From Micromonospora phaseoli (GTDB lineage Bacteria > Actinomycetota > Actinomycetes > Mycobacteriales > Micromonosporaceae), in NCBI RefSeq assembly GCF_900109115.1, contig NZ_FNYV01000016.1, positions 1 through 64,000 on the forward strand: a stretch of DNA of 64,000 bases. The letters are read 5' to 3'. The translations under genes and the position numbers were made by a program. The notes under the pieces were generated by a model, which was not told where the DNA came from, searched no databases, and saw only the letters and a program-made list of their open reading frames with translations. Positions 18,162-27,832 of this stretch are shown piece by piece; positions within the stretch are counted from its first letter, which is position 1; each line of letters begins with the position of its first letter.

Positions 18162-21100
18162 TCACCTGCCGACCTGCGGAAGCCCAGTCAGCTTGTCGCG
18201 GACGTCAGCGGCCTCAGCGTGGCCGAGTTCGTCGAGGATCCGCAGTGCCTCCCGCCAGAAGTCCCCGGCTGCAGTGACGTCGCCGGCCGCGCGGTGCGTG
18301 TCGCCCATGTGGTTCAGAACCAGCGACTCGTGGTACCGGTCCGTCGCCTCGCTGTAGAGCGCGAGGGCCTGCCGGTAGGAGCCCAGGGCCTGCTCGTGGT
18401 CACCGAGGTGATGGTAGGCATATCCCAGGCTGTCCCACGTGTCGGCCTGGCCGGGCCGATCGCCGATCGCCTGTTGCACCGCCAGCGCCTGACGGCACAG
18501 GGCGAGCGCCGACCGATAATCGCCCAACTGGATCTGGTACCAGCCGATCGTGTTGAGTGAGTCTGCCTCGCCCGCCGGGTGCTGCGCCGAACGGTAGAGC
18601 GTCAACGCCTGCTCCGCGTGGTGGAGCGCCTCGGTGAAATGCTGGCGGCGGTCGGCCACCCACCCCAGGTTCAGATGTGCGGACGCCGCGCCGGCCAGAT
18701 CACCGATCCGCTCGTACAGCTCCAGGGCGCGCCGGTAGCACGCCGTCGCCTCCCCGAATTCGCCCATCCGGGCGTACGCGAGCCCGATGTTGCGGTGGGC
18801 GTATGCCTCGCGCTGGAGGTCGCCGAGTCGCCGGGCTGCCTCCAGCGCGACCGACTGGGTGTCTGCCCAGTTCTGCCAGTGTCCGCTTCGTTGCAGGTAG
18901 CCCGCGAGCGCCCAGCCGAGCCACCATGTCCGATCGTCCATGCAGGCATCGGTCGACGCGTCCTGGACGGCGAGCAGGTTCTGCCGTTCCACCGCGAACC
19001 AGACCGTCGCGTCGGCCCGGCTGTCGAAGTGTCTGGGCCCGACCGGCGGTCGCCCCGGCCGGGTGGCATCGCGGTGGGGGTCCAGGACCCGGCTGGCGCC
19101 GATGGCACCGGACAGGTAATGGTCGAGCATCCGCCGAGTCGCGGCACGTCGGTCGGTTGCACTGTCCACGGTGCCGGCCACCTCCAGCGCGTACACCCGC
19201 AGCAGGTCGTGCAGCGTGTACCGATCGTGTGGTTCTTCTTCGATCAGACTGCCGCGCACCAGCTCGGCGAGCGGCGCACGCACCCGGTCGACGGAGCAGT
19301 CGGCCAGGCTCGCCGCGGCCTCGACTCCGATGTCCGGACCGGTGTGCGCGCCGAGCAAGCGGAACAGCCGGGCGGCCTCCGGGCTGAGCACGCCGTACGA
19401 CCAGGAGAAGACCGCCCGGATGTCGATGGTCGTCTCGTCGCCCCGCAGGGCGTCCAATCGGTCACGCTCCGCGCGCAGGTACTCGACGAAGGAAGCCAGT
19501 GGAAGCTCCGCCTGGACAGTTGCGCGGGCGGTCAGGATCGCCAGCGCCAGCGGGAGGTGCCCGCACAGGCGGCCGATCTCGGCTGCCGCGTCGGGCTCGG
19601 CCGCGAGCCGGGCGGCACCGAGACGGCGACCCACCAGCTCACGGGAGTCCTCAGGGCTGAGCGCCTCCAGGCCGACAGCTGTGACGTTTTCGACCGCGAC
19701 CAGCCCGGTCAGCCTGTTGCGGCTGGTTACCACGGCAGCAGAGCCGGCACTGCCGGGCAGTAACGGCCGCACGTGCTCGGCGTCGCGGGCATTGTCCAGG
19801 ACGACCAGGACCCGCCGGTCGGCCAGCAGGCTCCGGTAGAGGTTGACCCGCCCCTCCTGGCTCTGCGGAACTCGCCTCGGGGCGACGCCGAGGGACTCCA
19901 GGAAGGTCCGCATGGCCTCGTGCGCCGACACGACCGGCCCGGTGGGATGAAACCCACGGAGATTCACGTATAGCTGGCCGTCCGGAAAGTGCTCGCGGAC
20001 CGAGTGCGCCCAGTGCACGGCGAGTGCGGTCTTCCCGGTGCCGGGGCCACCCGAGATCGCCGCGATCGCGGCCGCCGGCTGCGCGTCCACGGTACCGGGC
20101 AGCAGCCGGTCCAAGCCCCGCAGGGCGCTGGACCGTCCGATCAGGATCGAGGTCGCCGCGGGCAGTTCACAGGGGGTGACGGTGACGTCCGTATGTTGGA
20201 CGGTGGCCCTCCCCGGTGGCGGCCCGCCGGGCAGCTCCTGGCGGAGGACCCTCAGGTGGGCGTCGGCCAGCTGAGGCCCGGGCTCGACCCCGAGTTCCTG
20301 GACGATGCGCGCACGGACGGCCGCGAAGTGGTGCAGCGCCTCGGCTTGCCGTCCGGAGCCGGCCAGAGCCAGCACCAGACGGGCGTGCAGCCCTTCGTGC
20401 AACGGCTCCTCACGACTCAACGGATCGAGCCAGCGCACCGCTGCGTCGTAGCGCCGGAGCTCGATCGCTAGATCAGCGAAAGCCAGTGTCGCGACGATTC
20501 GCTGTTGGGCGGCCACCACCGCGGCGGGGTGCTGGTGGATCGCCGCATCGACCGGTCCGCGCCAGCACTGCAGCGCCCGCTCGTAGTCGTCGTAGGCGTC
20601 TTCACGCTTGCCCTGACCACGAGCCTGCTTCACCAGGTCGTCGAACCGGGCCAGATCGATCTGGTCGCGGTCCAGAGCCAGCCGGTAGCCGGTGACGCCG
20701 GTGACGACGACATCCGAACTCGATCGGGACTCCCGCTCCGGCTCCAGGATCTTGCGGAGCGCGCCGACGTACACGTGGACCAGGTTCGAGTGCGTAGCCG
20801 GCGGACGGCCGTCCCAGAGCACCTCGACGATGTCGGCCGTGCGCACCAACTGCGCGGGATTCAGCGCGAGCAGTCCGAGTAGCCGGCGCTGCATCAGGGA
20901 ATGGATCGACACCTCGCGGTCGTTGTCGTGCACGGCCAGCGGGCCGAGTACGGCGATGTGGATCCCGGCGCGGCGCGGTCGCGGCACGGGTCCAGTGTTC
21001 CCGAAATCGCTGAGGCCGACGGCCGATGCCAGCCGCTGCAGGGTCTGCGGCCGTGGTGACCCACCGCCACCGCGTTCCAGATTGCGCACCGAACGCACGC

Positions 21101-21254
21101 TGATGCCCGCCCGCAGCGCGAGATCCGCCTGAGTCAATCCCAACGAGGTGCGTCGCGTTCGCAGGATGTCCCCGATCGCCTGCGAATCGCCGCCTTCGGC
21201 CTGCGTCAAGGTACTCCCGTTCGGATCTCTCCGGCGTCGCCCTGGATGCGGCAA
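18162..21254 (-). CDS. XRE-SARP-NB-ARC-TPR regulator (AfsR-like)
   Basis: 1030 residues. Order: an XRE helix-turn-helix (about 25-85, TQADLALRAGISVRSVRNLE), an OmpR-like SARP DNA-binding domain (about 95-190), a BTAD domain (to ~340), an NB-ARC ATPase with P-loop SGGPGTGKTALAV and Walker B RRVLVVLDNARD, then at least six TPRs. AfsR-type proteins activate secondary-metabolite or developmental genes in response to nucleotide or partner signals. The added N-terminal XRE domain gives two DNA-binding modules. Annotated from TTG 21254; TTG 21209 has GGGAG upstream and may be the true start. No metabolite gene cluster lies beside it. Confidence 0.9.
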   Translation of the reverse strand: MPHPGRRRRDPNGSTLTQAEGGDSQAIGDILRTRRTSLGLTQADLALRAGISVRSVRNLERGGGGSPRPQTLQRLASAVGLSDFGNTGPVPRPRRAGIHIAVLGPLAVHDNDREVSIHSLMQRRLLGLLALNPAQLVRTADIVEVLWDGRPPATHSNLVHVYVGALRKILEPERESRSSSDVVVTGVTGYRLALDRDQIDLARFDDLVKQARGQGKREDAYDDYERALQCWRGPVDAAIHQHPAAVVAAQQRIVATLAFADLAIELRRYDAAVRWLDPLSREEPLHEGLHARLVLALAGSGRQAEALHHFAAVRARIVQELGVEPGPQLADAHLRVLRQELPGGPPPGRATVQHTDVTVTPCELPAATSILIGRSSALRGLDRLLPGTVDAQPAAAIAAISGGPGTGKTALAVHWAHSVREHFPDGQLYVNLRGFHPTGPVVSAHEAMRTFLESLGVAPRRVPQSQEGRVNLYRSLLADRRVLVVLDNARDAEHVRPLLPGSAGSAAVVTSRNRLTGLVAVENVTAVGLEALSPEDSRELVGRRLGAARLAAEPDAAAEIGRLCGHLPLALAILTARATVQAELPLASFVEYLRAERDRLDALRGDETTIDIRAVFSWSYGVLSPEAARLFRLLGAHTGPDIGVEAAASLADCSVDRVRAPLAELVRGSLIEEEPHDRYTLHDLLRVYALEVAGTVDSATDRRAATRRMLDHYLSGAIGASRVLDPHRDATRPGRPPVGPRHFDSRADATVWFAVERQNLLAVQDASTDACMDDRTWWLGWALAGYLQRSGHWQNWADTQSVALEAARRLGDLQREAYAHRNIGLAYARMGEFGEATACYRRALELYERIGDLAGAASAHLNLGWVADRRQHFTEALHHAEQALTLYRSAQHPAGEADSLNTIGWYQIQLGDYRSALALCRQALAVQQAIGDRPGQADTWDSLGYAYHHLGDHEQALGSYRQALALYSEATDRYHESLVLNHMGDTHRAAGDVTAAGDFWREALRILDELGHAEAADVRDKLTGLPQVGR

Positions 21255-21531
21255 CCTCCTGGGCCGATTCTGCCGGTTCCGTTGCCGCCATCACCAAAAC
21301 GACAGGCACTTTCCCAGCTCAGGCCGGGTGCGGCAACCGGAACAAGGTACAGCCCTGCTTAAGATCATAGCCGGGTGGGTGCCGATAGCGTGACGGGTAT
21401 CGCTGTAGTCGGTGACGCGGGGGCTCATCGGCTGCAGCGATTCCGCGTTTGCCGATCAGGGTGCCCGCATCCTGTCGGTGAGCACCAACGCGGCCCACGT
21501 CATCCGGCCCGAGGGCACCTGCGGCGCAGGC

Positions 21532-22401
21532 TCAGGCTGCCTGACCCACCACCTCCAGCGCCGCCCGGTAGCCCACATGCTGCACAACGATGTCCACGTC
21601 GAGAGCGGACTGTACCGCCCGGGCGACGTCCTCCCGGACCGTCGCGAGGGCTTTCGTGCCGAGGTCGGTCAACCAGGCGCGGATCAGCAGCAGGCGAAGT
21701 TCCGAAGCGGCCAGTTCGGCGACCTCCAGGCGACCTGCCTGCTCGGCCCGGGCCAGCAGCCGGTCGGCGAGCACGGCTGGCGCCTCGAGTTCGCGGCCGA
21801 CAAGGCCCAACACCAGCCGATGCTGCTCCATCCGCGCGGCCAGGGCGTCGGCAACCAGCACCACGCCCGCTGACGCCCAGTGCCGTACCACCGGATTGTG
21901 CCGGCTCACCACCACCATGAGCGGGCTCAGCTCGTGCCCGTCGGCCTGGCGGCGCAGCTCCAGCAGGTAGCTGGTGGTGAGCGCCTGGAGCCGGCGCTGC
22001 GCGCGCTGCACCGGGTTGAGGGCGGTCACCCGTCGGACACCGCCGGCCAGTGGACGCAGGGATTGCAGCGCCCGCTTGGGCGAGTCCTCGAACGCGTCCA
22101 CCACGTCCTGCTCCAGCTCGGCTCGCTCCTCGCTGGTGAACGCCTCGCCGGCGAGGAACTCGGCGAACGCGACCGTCTCTTCCAGGTGACCCCGGGTCAA
22201 CCGGTATCCCCGAGAAGCCGCGACCACGGTGGCCGCCGCCGCGGGGTCAACCGACACGTCGGCGCGCGGAAAGCCGCTCGCCTGCTCCAGCCAGTGCTGG
22301 GTGGCCAGCGGGGTACCGGCCCACCGACGGGCAGCGTCCCCGCGAGCCTGCTCGGCATCGAACAACGGTGTCGCGGTCGCGATGCTGACCTGTGTGGACA
22401 T
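21532..22401 (-). CDS. Hypothetical helical protein in the type VII-like locus
   Basis: 289 residues, almost entirely alpha-helical by composition, with no signal peptide, membrane helix or P-loop. Residues ~55-100 are acidic and ~120-170 Arg-rich. I do not recognise the family. It is placed in the secretion locus because its promoter (22489-22461) has the same ECF-type sequence as three others there and lies back to back with the promoter of the 1522-residue protein. The ATG has GGAGG five bases upstream. A chaperone or adaptor for the adjacent giant protein is possible but unproven. Confidence 0.75.
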   Translation of the reverse strand: MSTQVSIATATPLFDAEQARGDAARRWAGTPLATQHWLEQASGFPRADVSVDPAAAATVVAASRGYRLTRGHLEETVAFAEFLAGEAFTSEERAELEQDVVDAFEDSPKRALQSLRPLAGGVRRVTALNPVQRAQRRLQALTTSYLLELRRQADGHELSPLMVVVSRHNPVVRHWASAGVVLVADALAARMEQHRLVLGLVGRELEAPAVLADRLLARAEQAGRLEVAELAASELRLLLIRAWLTDLGTKALATVREDVARAVQSALDVDIVVQHVGYRAALEVVGQAA

Positions 22402-22460
22402 GAGAACCTCCGGCGATCGGTGACGCGGGCGGTGTCGGACCGGTCGGCCCGCACATCACG

Positions 22461-22489
22461 CATTCGTCGGCCACCCGCTGCGTGGTTCC
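22461..22489 (-). promoter_or_regulatory. ECF-type promoter for the gene ending at 21532
   Basis: On the minus strand, GGAACC (22489-22484), a 17-base spacer, then CGAATG (22466-22461), about 60 bases before the ATG at 22401. Same form as the promoters at 22503, 27156 and 29940. Confidence 0.68.
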
Positions 22490-22502
22490 CCGGTGTCGGT
22501 AG

Positions 22503-22531
22503 GGAACCGCTTCATGCCGCCACGGCGAACC
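22503..22531 (+). promoter_or_regulatory. ECF-type promoter for the 1522-residue protein
   Basis: GGAACC (22503-22508), a 17-base spacer, then CGAACC (22526-22531), 50 bases before the ATG at 22582. Its -35 box lies 13 bases from the -35 box of the divergent minus-strand promoter. Confidence 0.68.
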
Positions 22532-22581
22532 TCGGCTATCGCGACCCTCATCAGGGACGCGTTGGGGGAAGGAGCCGGAGG

Positions 22582-25500
22582 ATGGCGTACGTCGGTATCG
22601 ACAGTCAGGGCGCGCGGACCCTGGGCGGGGTACTACGCGACACCGCGACCCGCGCGGAGGCGGTGCGGCGCCAGACCGTGGGCGCACTCAATCTCGCCGA
22701 GCTGACCAGCCAGGCGCCGCTGCAACTCGCACTTGTCCAGGACGGGTTCGCCACCCTGGGTACCGGCGTCATCGACAAGGCCGACCTCGCCGAGCAGTTC
22801 GCGATCGACCCACGCGGAGTAGCCACCAGCCTCGGTGCCACCACAGCCGAACTCCGCAGTGTGCTCAACGCGCTTCTCGGTTTCGCAAGCCCACGAGATC
22901 TGCGGGCCGTCCTCGTCGGCCTCGCCCCCGCGGGTACGAATGCGGCGCTGGACGAGGCACTCGGGCGCCTGTCGCCGGTGCTGGTGCCGGCGCTGCTGGC
23001 TGGGCAGCGGCCCGAGCTTCCCGCCGAACTGCTGCCCGACCTGCGCGTGCTGGCCCTCGCGCTGGGCATCGAGCACGTCGGCCCCCCCGGGCCAGCGGTG
23101 GAACGGGAGCAGACCGGCCGTGGGTTCCTCGGCCTGTTCCGCAACCGGGCCGAGCAACGCACCACCGAGGTGTTCTGGCAGGACTTCTGGTCAGACGGCC
23201 GCGCCGTCGACGACGTGCTGGCCGACCCGGAGCGACTGCTGGACTGGGTGGCTGGCACCTTCGAACTGGACCACCGCCTCGCCCGCGCGGCGGACCTGCC
23301 ACGACTTGGCGACGTGCTGGCCACGCACGACTTCGCCACCGTCGACAGCGCACCGGCAGAGCTGGCTGCGAAGATCGCCGCCGCTGAACTCGAGTTCGCG
23401 GCGATCGTCGACTGGCTACCCGCACACCTCGTGGGCCGGGACGCGACCGCACCGAACGACATCCAACTGGGGCAGACTCTCATCTTCGCCGCCCGGGTCG
23501 GCTGGACCGACCCCGGCGCCACGGCCGCGACCCAGTCGGCCCGGTTCGCGGCGGCGGTGGAGTTCCTGCGCGCCAACCGGATGATGCAGAGCGCGCTGCT
23601 GCCCACCGGATTCGAGGGCGACACCGATCCGACGGCGTTCTTCAACGAGGCGGGCATCGATCTCGTCCTGAAGCTCGGGCGCACGGCGGGGGTCATCGAC
23701 GACGCGTACACCGTCGGCCTGGCCGGGCTCGTGGACCAGGCGATGACCGGCGCCGGGGTCGATCTGGGCAGTGCGACGCCGATCGACCTGACCCAGCCGG
23801 TCCAGCAGCAACTCTTCCTCCTGGTGGCGAGTCAGATCCCCCGCTCGATGGCACAGTCACCGACTATCCAGGCCCAGTTCGTCGGGGCGCTGAGCTACCT
23901 GCGGGGCGCGACCGACGGGCCGCAGTTGCGCGACCGCGTCAACCGGGTGGTCGCGGCGTTCCGCGCCTTGGCCGTCGTCGGGGCCCCGGCGCTCACCGAA
24001 CGCGAGCTGACCGCCGTGGTGGGCGGCAACGTGGTTGACGCGCTCGGCCGCAGTCGGCTGCGGCTGCGCAGCCGGGAGGCGGTCGAGGACAACCCCGAGT
24101 TCCTGATTCTCGCTCGCCAGTGGGGCATCCCCGGCGGCCGGAGTCAGGACCTCGGCAAGTACAAGCTCAACATCACCTTCGACGATCTCGGTGTGCTGAC
24201 CGACATCAGCCGCAGGAAAAAGAAGAAGAAGGGCTTCCTGTCCCGGATCTTCGACACCGTCAAGTCGATCGGCAAGGCCATCGTGACGGCCTGGGAGGAC
24301 AACCCGTTCAAGGCGATCTTCCAGATCGGCAAGATCGCACTTGGCGTCGCCAGTCTCGTCGTACCCGGCCTACAGGCCGTCGGGATAGCCACCCTGGCGA
24401 TCAACGCGGTCGAAGCGGTGAGCCATGCCATCGAAGGGAACTGGCTGGGCGCCATCGGAGCGGGCCTGGCCGCCTTCACCGCCGGTGCCGACCTGCTGGG
24501 GGCGGCAGCCGGGGCGGCGAAGCTGGTCGGACAGAGCACCATCGTGGGCGGTCTCTTCGATGCCGGCGGCACCCTGGACGTACTGCGCAACGCCAAGCGC
24601 GCCTTCGACATCGGTGCGTCGGTGTTCCAGGCGTCCCAGGCGGACACGGTGGTCGGTGCGATAACCGCGGGGCTCGGCGCGGCCGGCAGCGTGCTGGGCA
24701 ACGGCGGACCGCTGCTGGCGAGCCTCGACCTGATCGACAAGAGCCTCGCGCTCGACCTGGTACGACTCGGGACATCCGTAGGAGACGTCAGCCGACTCGT
24801 GACCCCGGCCGTCGGCGTGATCCAGGCTCTCGACCGAGGCGACGCGCTGAGCGCGTTCAGCAACGGCCTCACGGTCATCTCCGCCGGAGCGACGGCGCTG
24901 CTCAATCCCAGGGGAGTCCTCGGTGACCAGAAGACCGTCGCCGGAACCGCGTTCGACTTCGACCAGAAGACCCGGACCGACCTGGCCGACCTGGCCAAGG
25001 GCACCGGGATCGTGGCGAACCTCGCACGGGCCATCTCCGCAGTCGACGCGGGACGCCCGTTCGCCGCCGGTCAGGCACTCGCCCAGGCGCTACGGATCAC
25101 CCGTACGTCGCCGCCGGACGGGCCGGATGCGGCCGCTATCGCGGTGCGGGTCGCCGAGGTGGGCATCGTGCTGGAGGGCGTGTTCCGGGGTGCCGACCCG
25201 AGGCTGGCCGCACCCGCGATCATGCAGCGCCTCAGCCAGGTGGTCGAGTCGCTGCGGCCGACCGGTGCACCCGGCAGCCCCCGCACCCCGAGTGAGCCGC
25301 TCACCCTGTTCGGCGGCGCAGCCACCACGCCCCCGGCGACCAGCACGTTCGGCACTCTCCCGACGTTGATCGAGACGGCTACGCCGAGCGGTGCTGCGGT
25401 GACCGGTAGCCTGGCGGGCCGCGCCGGGGAGAACATCCTGACGGGCGGAGCCGGGGACGACGTCCTGACGGGTGGAGCCGGGGCAGACACGCTCAGCGGC

Positions 25501-27150
25501 GGATTCGTCCTGGCGCAGGCCACCGGCGGGCCGGCCGCCGGACGGCCGACCATGACGCTGCCCGGCTCGACGACGCCGATACCGCTGCAACCGGGACTGC
25601 AGTTCATCCCGCCCGGCGCGCAGGTCGTGGGTCCCGACGGCACCGTGTACGGCGGCGACGGCGGATCGGTACCGGGTGCGAGACCCGGCGCGATAGGTCT
25701 CCCGGGTGGAATGCTGTCAGCCCCCGGACAGATCAAGGAGCTTCCCGGCGGCTACCGGCTCTTCTTCCTCGACCGTTCCGAGGACATGCCGCAGAGCCGG
25801 CTGGACGAGCTGGACGGCACCGGCGGCGGTGACGGTGACACTCGCCTCGCCGGCCTCGCCGGCGCGTCGCTCCTCGGCGGCTCCACCAGCCACCCGCTGC
25901 TCGGCGGTCCCGCCAACGACGTGCTGCTCACCGGTGCCCGGGACGAGCTGGGGCGCATCGCCCTGCCCGACGATCTCGGCCCCGACCTGGAGTCGCCGTT
26001 CTATATCCCGATTCCGGCCGAGCCACCGCTGCACCCCATCGGGCAGCTGTTCGTGCCGCCGGCTGCGTACCCGCCCTACGTCTGGGCGGCGCCGCAGAAC
26101 CTGGCGTTCGTCCCCAACCATGTCCTCGACGGCGGCTCGCGTACCAAGGAGGGGATCCTCAACATCGTGGGCTGGGGCGCCTCCGCCCAGGGGCCCCACA
26201 ACGCGTCCGAGTCGGTGTACGTGGGTGTGCGCAACGGCGTCCTGCTGATCGACAACGACACGGCCCCGGTGGATGGTCTCACCATCGGCGGCGTGGCCGG
26301 CGTTTCGTTCCAGGGAGACCGCTACGGCCTGGTCACCTCGATTGCCGGCGAGGTGAATCTCGGCCCGATCCTGGACCTGCGGCCACCCACCCTTGCCCTC
26401 GACGGGATGGCAGCAGTGAACATCCCCTTCATCGGCGCGTTCGGGTTCCGAGCCAACAACGACGGGTATCGACCCGCCGAGCACAGCGACTTCTCCGAAG
26501 GTCTGGCGAGCGGCCCGGGTGCACTGGTCAGCGTCAAGTATCCGGTCAGCGGGGATCTCGCGGTAGAGCGCATCGCCGAACTCGCCGGCGTGTCCACAGC
26601 GGACGTGCTCGTCGCCCAGCACGCGCCACCGGGCAGTCTGCTGGCGTTCGACGTGCGGGATGAGTTCCGGTCACCGTTCGACCCCGCGTTCACGGATCGG
26701 CCCGGATTCCCGGACCCGGACATCTGGTCCGCTGCCGCCCTCGACCTCGACGGCGGCCTACCGGACGGCTTCTCCGTCGATCCGGGCGGAGAGTATGCGC
26801 CGCCGCCGGACGACCTGTACCGCTACGGCACCGCGGGATCAACGAACCTGGCCAGCTGGGATGACGTGTCCGCGCACGAGCTGCCCGATCCCTACCACAC
26901 CGCGTACGACACGATGATCGGCCTCGGGGCGCCCCAGGGCACCACCGTCGACTTCACACACGACGACGACTTCTGGGCGCAGATGCAGACCTCGGCCGCC
27001 TACGACGACGGGGCGCCGGCCCTGCTGGGCCCGGCGCTCGACGCGGTGACCTGGGATCCCTACCTGGAGTCGGTGCCCGGGATCGACATCAGCTACGACG
27101 AGTTCGCGCCGATCGACCTCGATTTCGACGACGGCTGGTCGGACTGGTGA
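22582..27150 (+). CDS. Giant RTX-patch protein, putative type VII-type substrate
   Basis: 1522 residues from an ATG with GGAG at 9 bases. The N-terminal ~90 residues are helical and begin like ESX-associated proteins (MAYVGIDSQGARTLGGVLRD). There is a lysine patch (KKKKKG, about residue 545). From about 570 to 730 lies a long Gly/Ala-rich hydrophobic region, possibly membrane-active. Two RTX-like nonapeptides (LTGGAGDDVLTGGAGAD) fall near residue 955. A Pro/Gly linker and an unknown beta-rich domain follow, and the tail is strongly acidic. I infer a large secreted or surface effector. No toxin domain is recognised, and no immunity gene is obvious beside it. Confidence 0.82.
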   Translation: MAYVGIDSQGARTLGGVLRDTATRAEAVRRQTVGALNLAELTSQAPLQLALVQDGFATLGTGVIDKADLAEQFAIDPRGVATSLGATTAELRSVLNALLGFASPRDLRAVLVGLAPAGTNAALDEALGRLSPVLVPALLAGQRPELPAELLPDLRVLALALGIEHVGPPGPAVEREQTGRGFLGLFRNRAEQRTTEVFWQDFWSDGRAVDDVLADPERLLDWVAGTFELDHRLARAADLPRLGDVLATHDFATVDSAPAELAAKIAAAELEFAAIVDWLPAHLVGRDATAPNDIQLGQTLIFAARVGWTDPGATAATQSARFAAAVEFLRANRMMQSALLPTGFEGDTDPTAFFNEAGIDLVLKLGRTAGVIDDAYTVGLAGLVDQAMTGAGVDLGSATPIDLTQPVQQQLFLLVASQIPRSMAQSPTIQAQFVGALSYLRGATDGPQLRDRVNRVVAAFRALAVVGAPALTERELTAVVGGNVVDALGRSRLRLRSREAVEDNPEFLILARQWGIPGGRSQDLGKYKLNITFDDLGVLTDISRRKKKKKGFLSRIFDTVKSIGKAIVTAWEDNPFKAIFQIGKIALGVASLVVPGLQAVGIATLAINAVEAVSHAIEGNWLGAIGAGLAAFTAGADLLGAAAGAAKLVGQSTIVGGLFDAGGTLDVLRNAKRAFDIGASVFQASQADTVVGAITAGLGAAGSVLGNGGPLLASLDLIDKSLALDLVRLGTSVGDVSRLVTPAVGVIQALDRGDALSAFSNGLTVISAGATALLNPRGVLGDQKTVAGTAFDFDQKTRTDLADLAKGTGIVANLARAISAVDAGRPFAAGQALAQALRITRTSPPDGPDAAAIAVRVAEVGIVLEGVFRGADPRLAAPAIMQRLSQVVESLRPTGAPGSPRTPSEPLTLFGGAATTPPATSTFGTLPTLIETATPSGAAVTGSLAGRAGENILTGGAGDDVLTGGAGADTLSGGFVLAQATGGPAAGRPTMTLPGSTTPIPLQPGLQFIPPGAQVVGPDGTVYGGDGGSVPGARPGAIGLPGGMLSAPGQIKELPGGYRLFFLDRSEDMPQSRLDELDGTGGGDGDTRLAGLAGASLLGGSTSHPLLGGPANDVLLTGARDELGRIALPDDLGPDLESPFYIPIPAEPPLHPIGQLFVPPAAYPPYVWAAPQNLAFVPNHVLDGGSRTKEGILNIVGWGASAQGPHNASESVYVGVRNGVLLIDNDTAPVDGLTIGGVAGVSFQGDRYGLVTSIAGEVNLGPILDLRPPTLALDGMAAVNIPFIGAFGFRANNDGYRPAEHSDFSEGLASGPGALVSVKYPVSGDLAVERIAELAGVSTADVLVAQHAPPGSLLAFDVRDEFRSPFDPAFTDRPGFPDPDIWSAAALDLDGGLPDGFSVDPGGEYAPPPDDLYRYGTAGSTNLASWDDVSAHELPDPYHTAYDTMIGLGAPQGTTVDFTHDDDFWAQMQTSAAYDDGAPALLGPALDAVTWDPYLESVPGIDISYDEFAPIDLDFDDGWSDW

Positions 27151-27155
27151 GCGAG

Positions 27156-27184
27156 GGAACCGAAACGGTACCCCGCAGCGAATG
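27156..27184 (+). promoter_or_regulatory. ECF-type promoter for the WXG operon
   Basis: GGAACC (27156-27161), a 17-base spacer, then CGAATG (27179-27184), starting six bases after the giant gene's stop. The ATG at 27241 is 56 bases downstream. Confidence 0.66.
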
Positions 27185-27240
27185 CAGACGACCGAGGCGA
27201 CACCGGTCGCCCGGGAAGACCACATCGGGAGGTAGCAGTC

Positions 27241-27741
27241 ATGAACGTCGGAATGCTCGGCGGCGACGTCGCCCAGATCCAGCAGCACGCCATCGCGTAC
27301 CGCAGCCTCGGCGACAACCTCGCCGCCTGCGGCGGCAACGTCGTCTCGACGACGGACAGCGCGGTCGCCGGTCTCCAGGAGCAGATCACCAACGCCCAGA
27401 CCGCTGTGGTCTCGGCGCTGCTGGCGGTCAGCCAGGAGTCCCGCTCGGTGACCACGAGCTTCGGCGGCGTCCAGTGGACCGGCGCCAACCGGACCCAGGC
27501 CGAGGAGGTCGGTGTCGAGCTCGACGCACGGGTCAACGAGACGACGGTGCGCGTACAGGAGATCTTCGAGACCTTCCGGGCCGACCTCGCCCGCCTCGGC
27601 GGAGAGCTGAACGACGTGGCCACCCAGTTCAACGCCGTCGCTGTGGCGGCCGGCGAGTCGGCCGGATCGCTCGGTCAGGCGATGGACGCGCAGGCCGTCC
27701 AGCTCGACGAGATCATGAACACCGGGATCACCCGGGTCTGA
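27241..27741 (+). CDS. WXG100-like secreted protein
   Basis: 166 residues, a long helical hairpin with the W-T-G turn at residues 79-81 (GGVQWTGANRTQ) between two amphipathic helical arms. This is the hallmark of ESX substrates, although at 166 residues it is longer than the usual 100. No signal peptide or membrane helix. The ATG has GGGAGG eight bases upstream and its own ECF-type promoter. The following small gene, 92 bases on, probably shares the transcript. It is presumably exported by the FtsK-type ATPase encoded at 29975, perhaps paired with its neighbour. Confidence 0.8.
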   Translation: MNVGMLGGDVAQIQQHAIAYRSLGDNLAACGGNVVSTTDSAVAGLQEQITNAQTAVVSALLAVSQESRSVTTSFGGVQWTGANRTQAEEVGVELDARVNETTVRVQEIFETFRADLARLGGELNDVATQFNAVAVAAGESAGSLGQAMDAQAVQLDEIMNTGITRV

Positions 27742-27832
27742 GTGGTGGGTCGCCGTGCCGGGGGCCGGGGTTGGTACTGACGCCCCGGCCCCGCACATGT
27801 GTCCCGGCACCGCCCTGGAAGGGAGCGTCGTA

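Noticed and set aside
18162-22401. A natural-product biosynthetic cluster around the SARP regulator
   Set aside because: No polyketide synthase, peptide synthetase, terpene or RiPP genes are present on either side.
25431-25503. Full RTX toxin (type I secreted)
   Set aside because: Only two nonapeptides are present and there is no type I exporter or C-terminal secretion signal; the neighbourhood is type VII-like.
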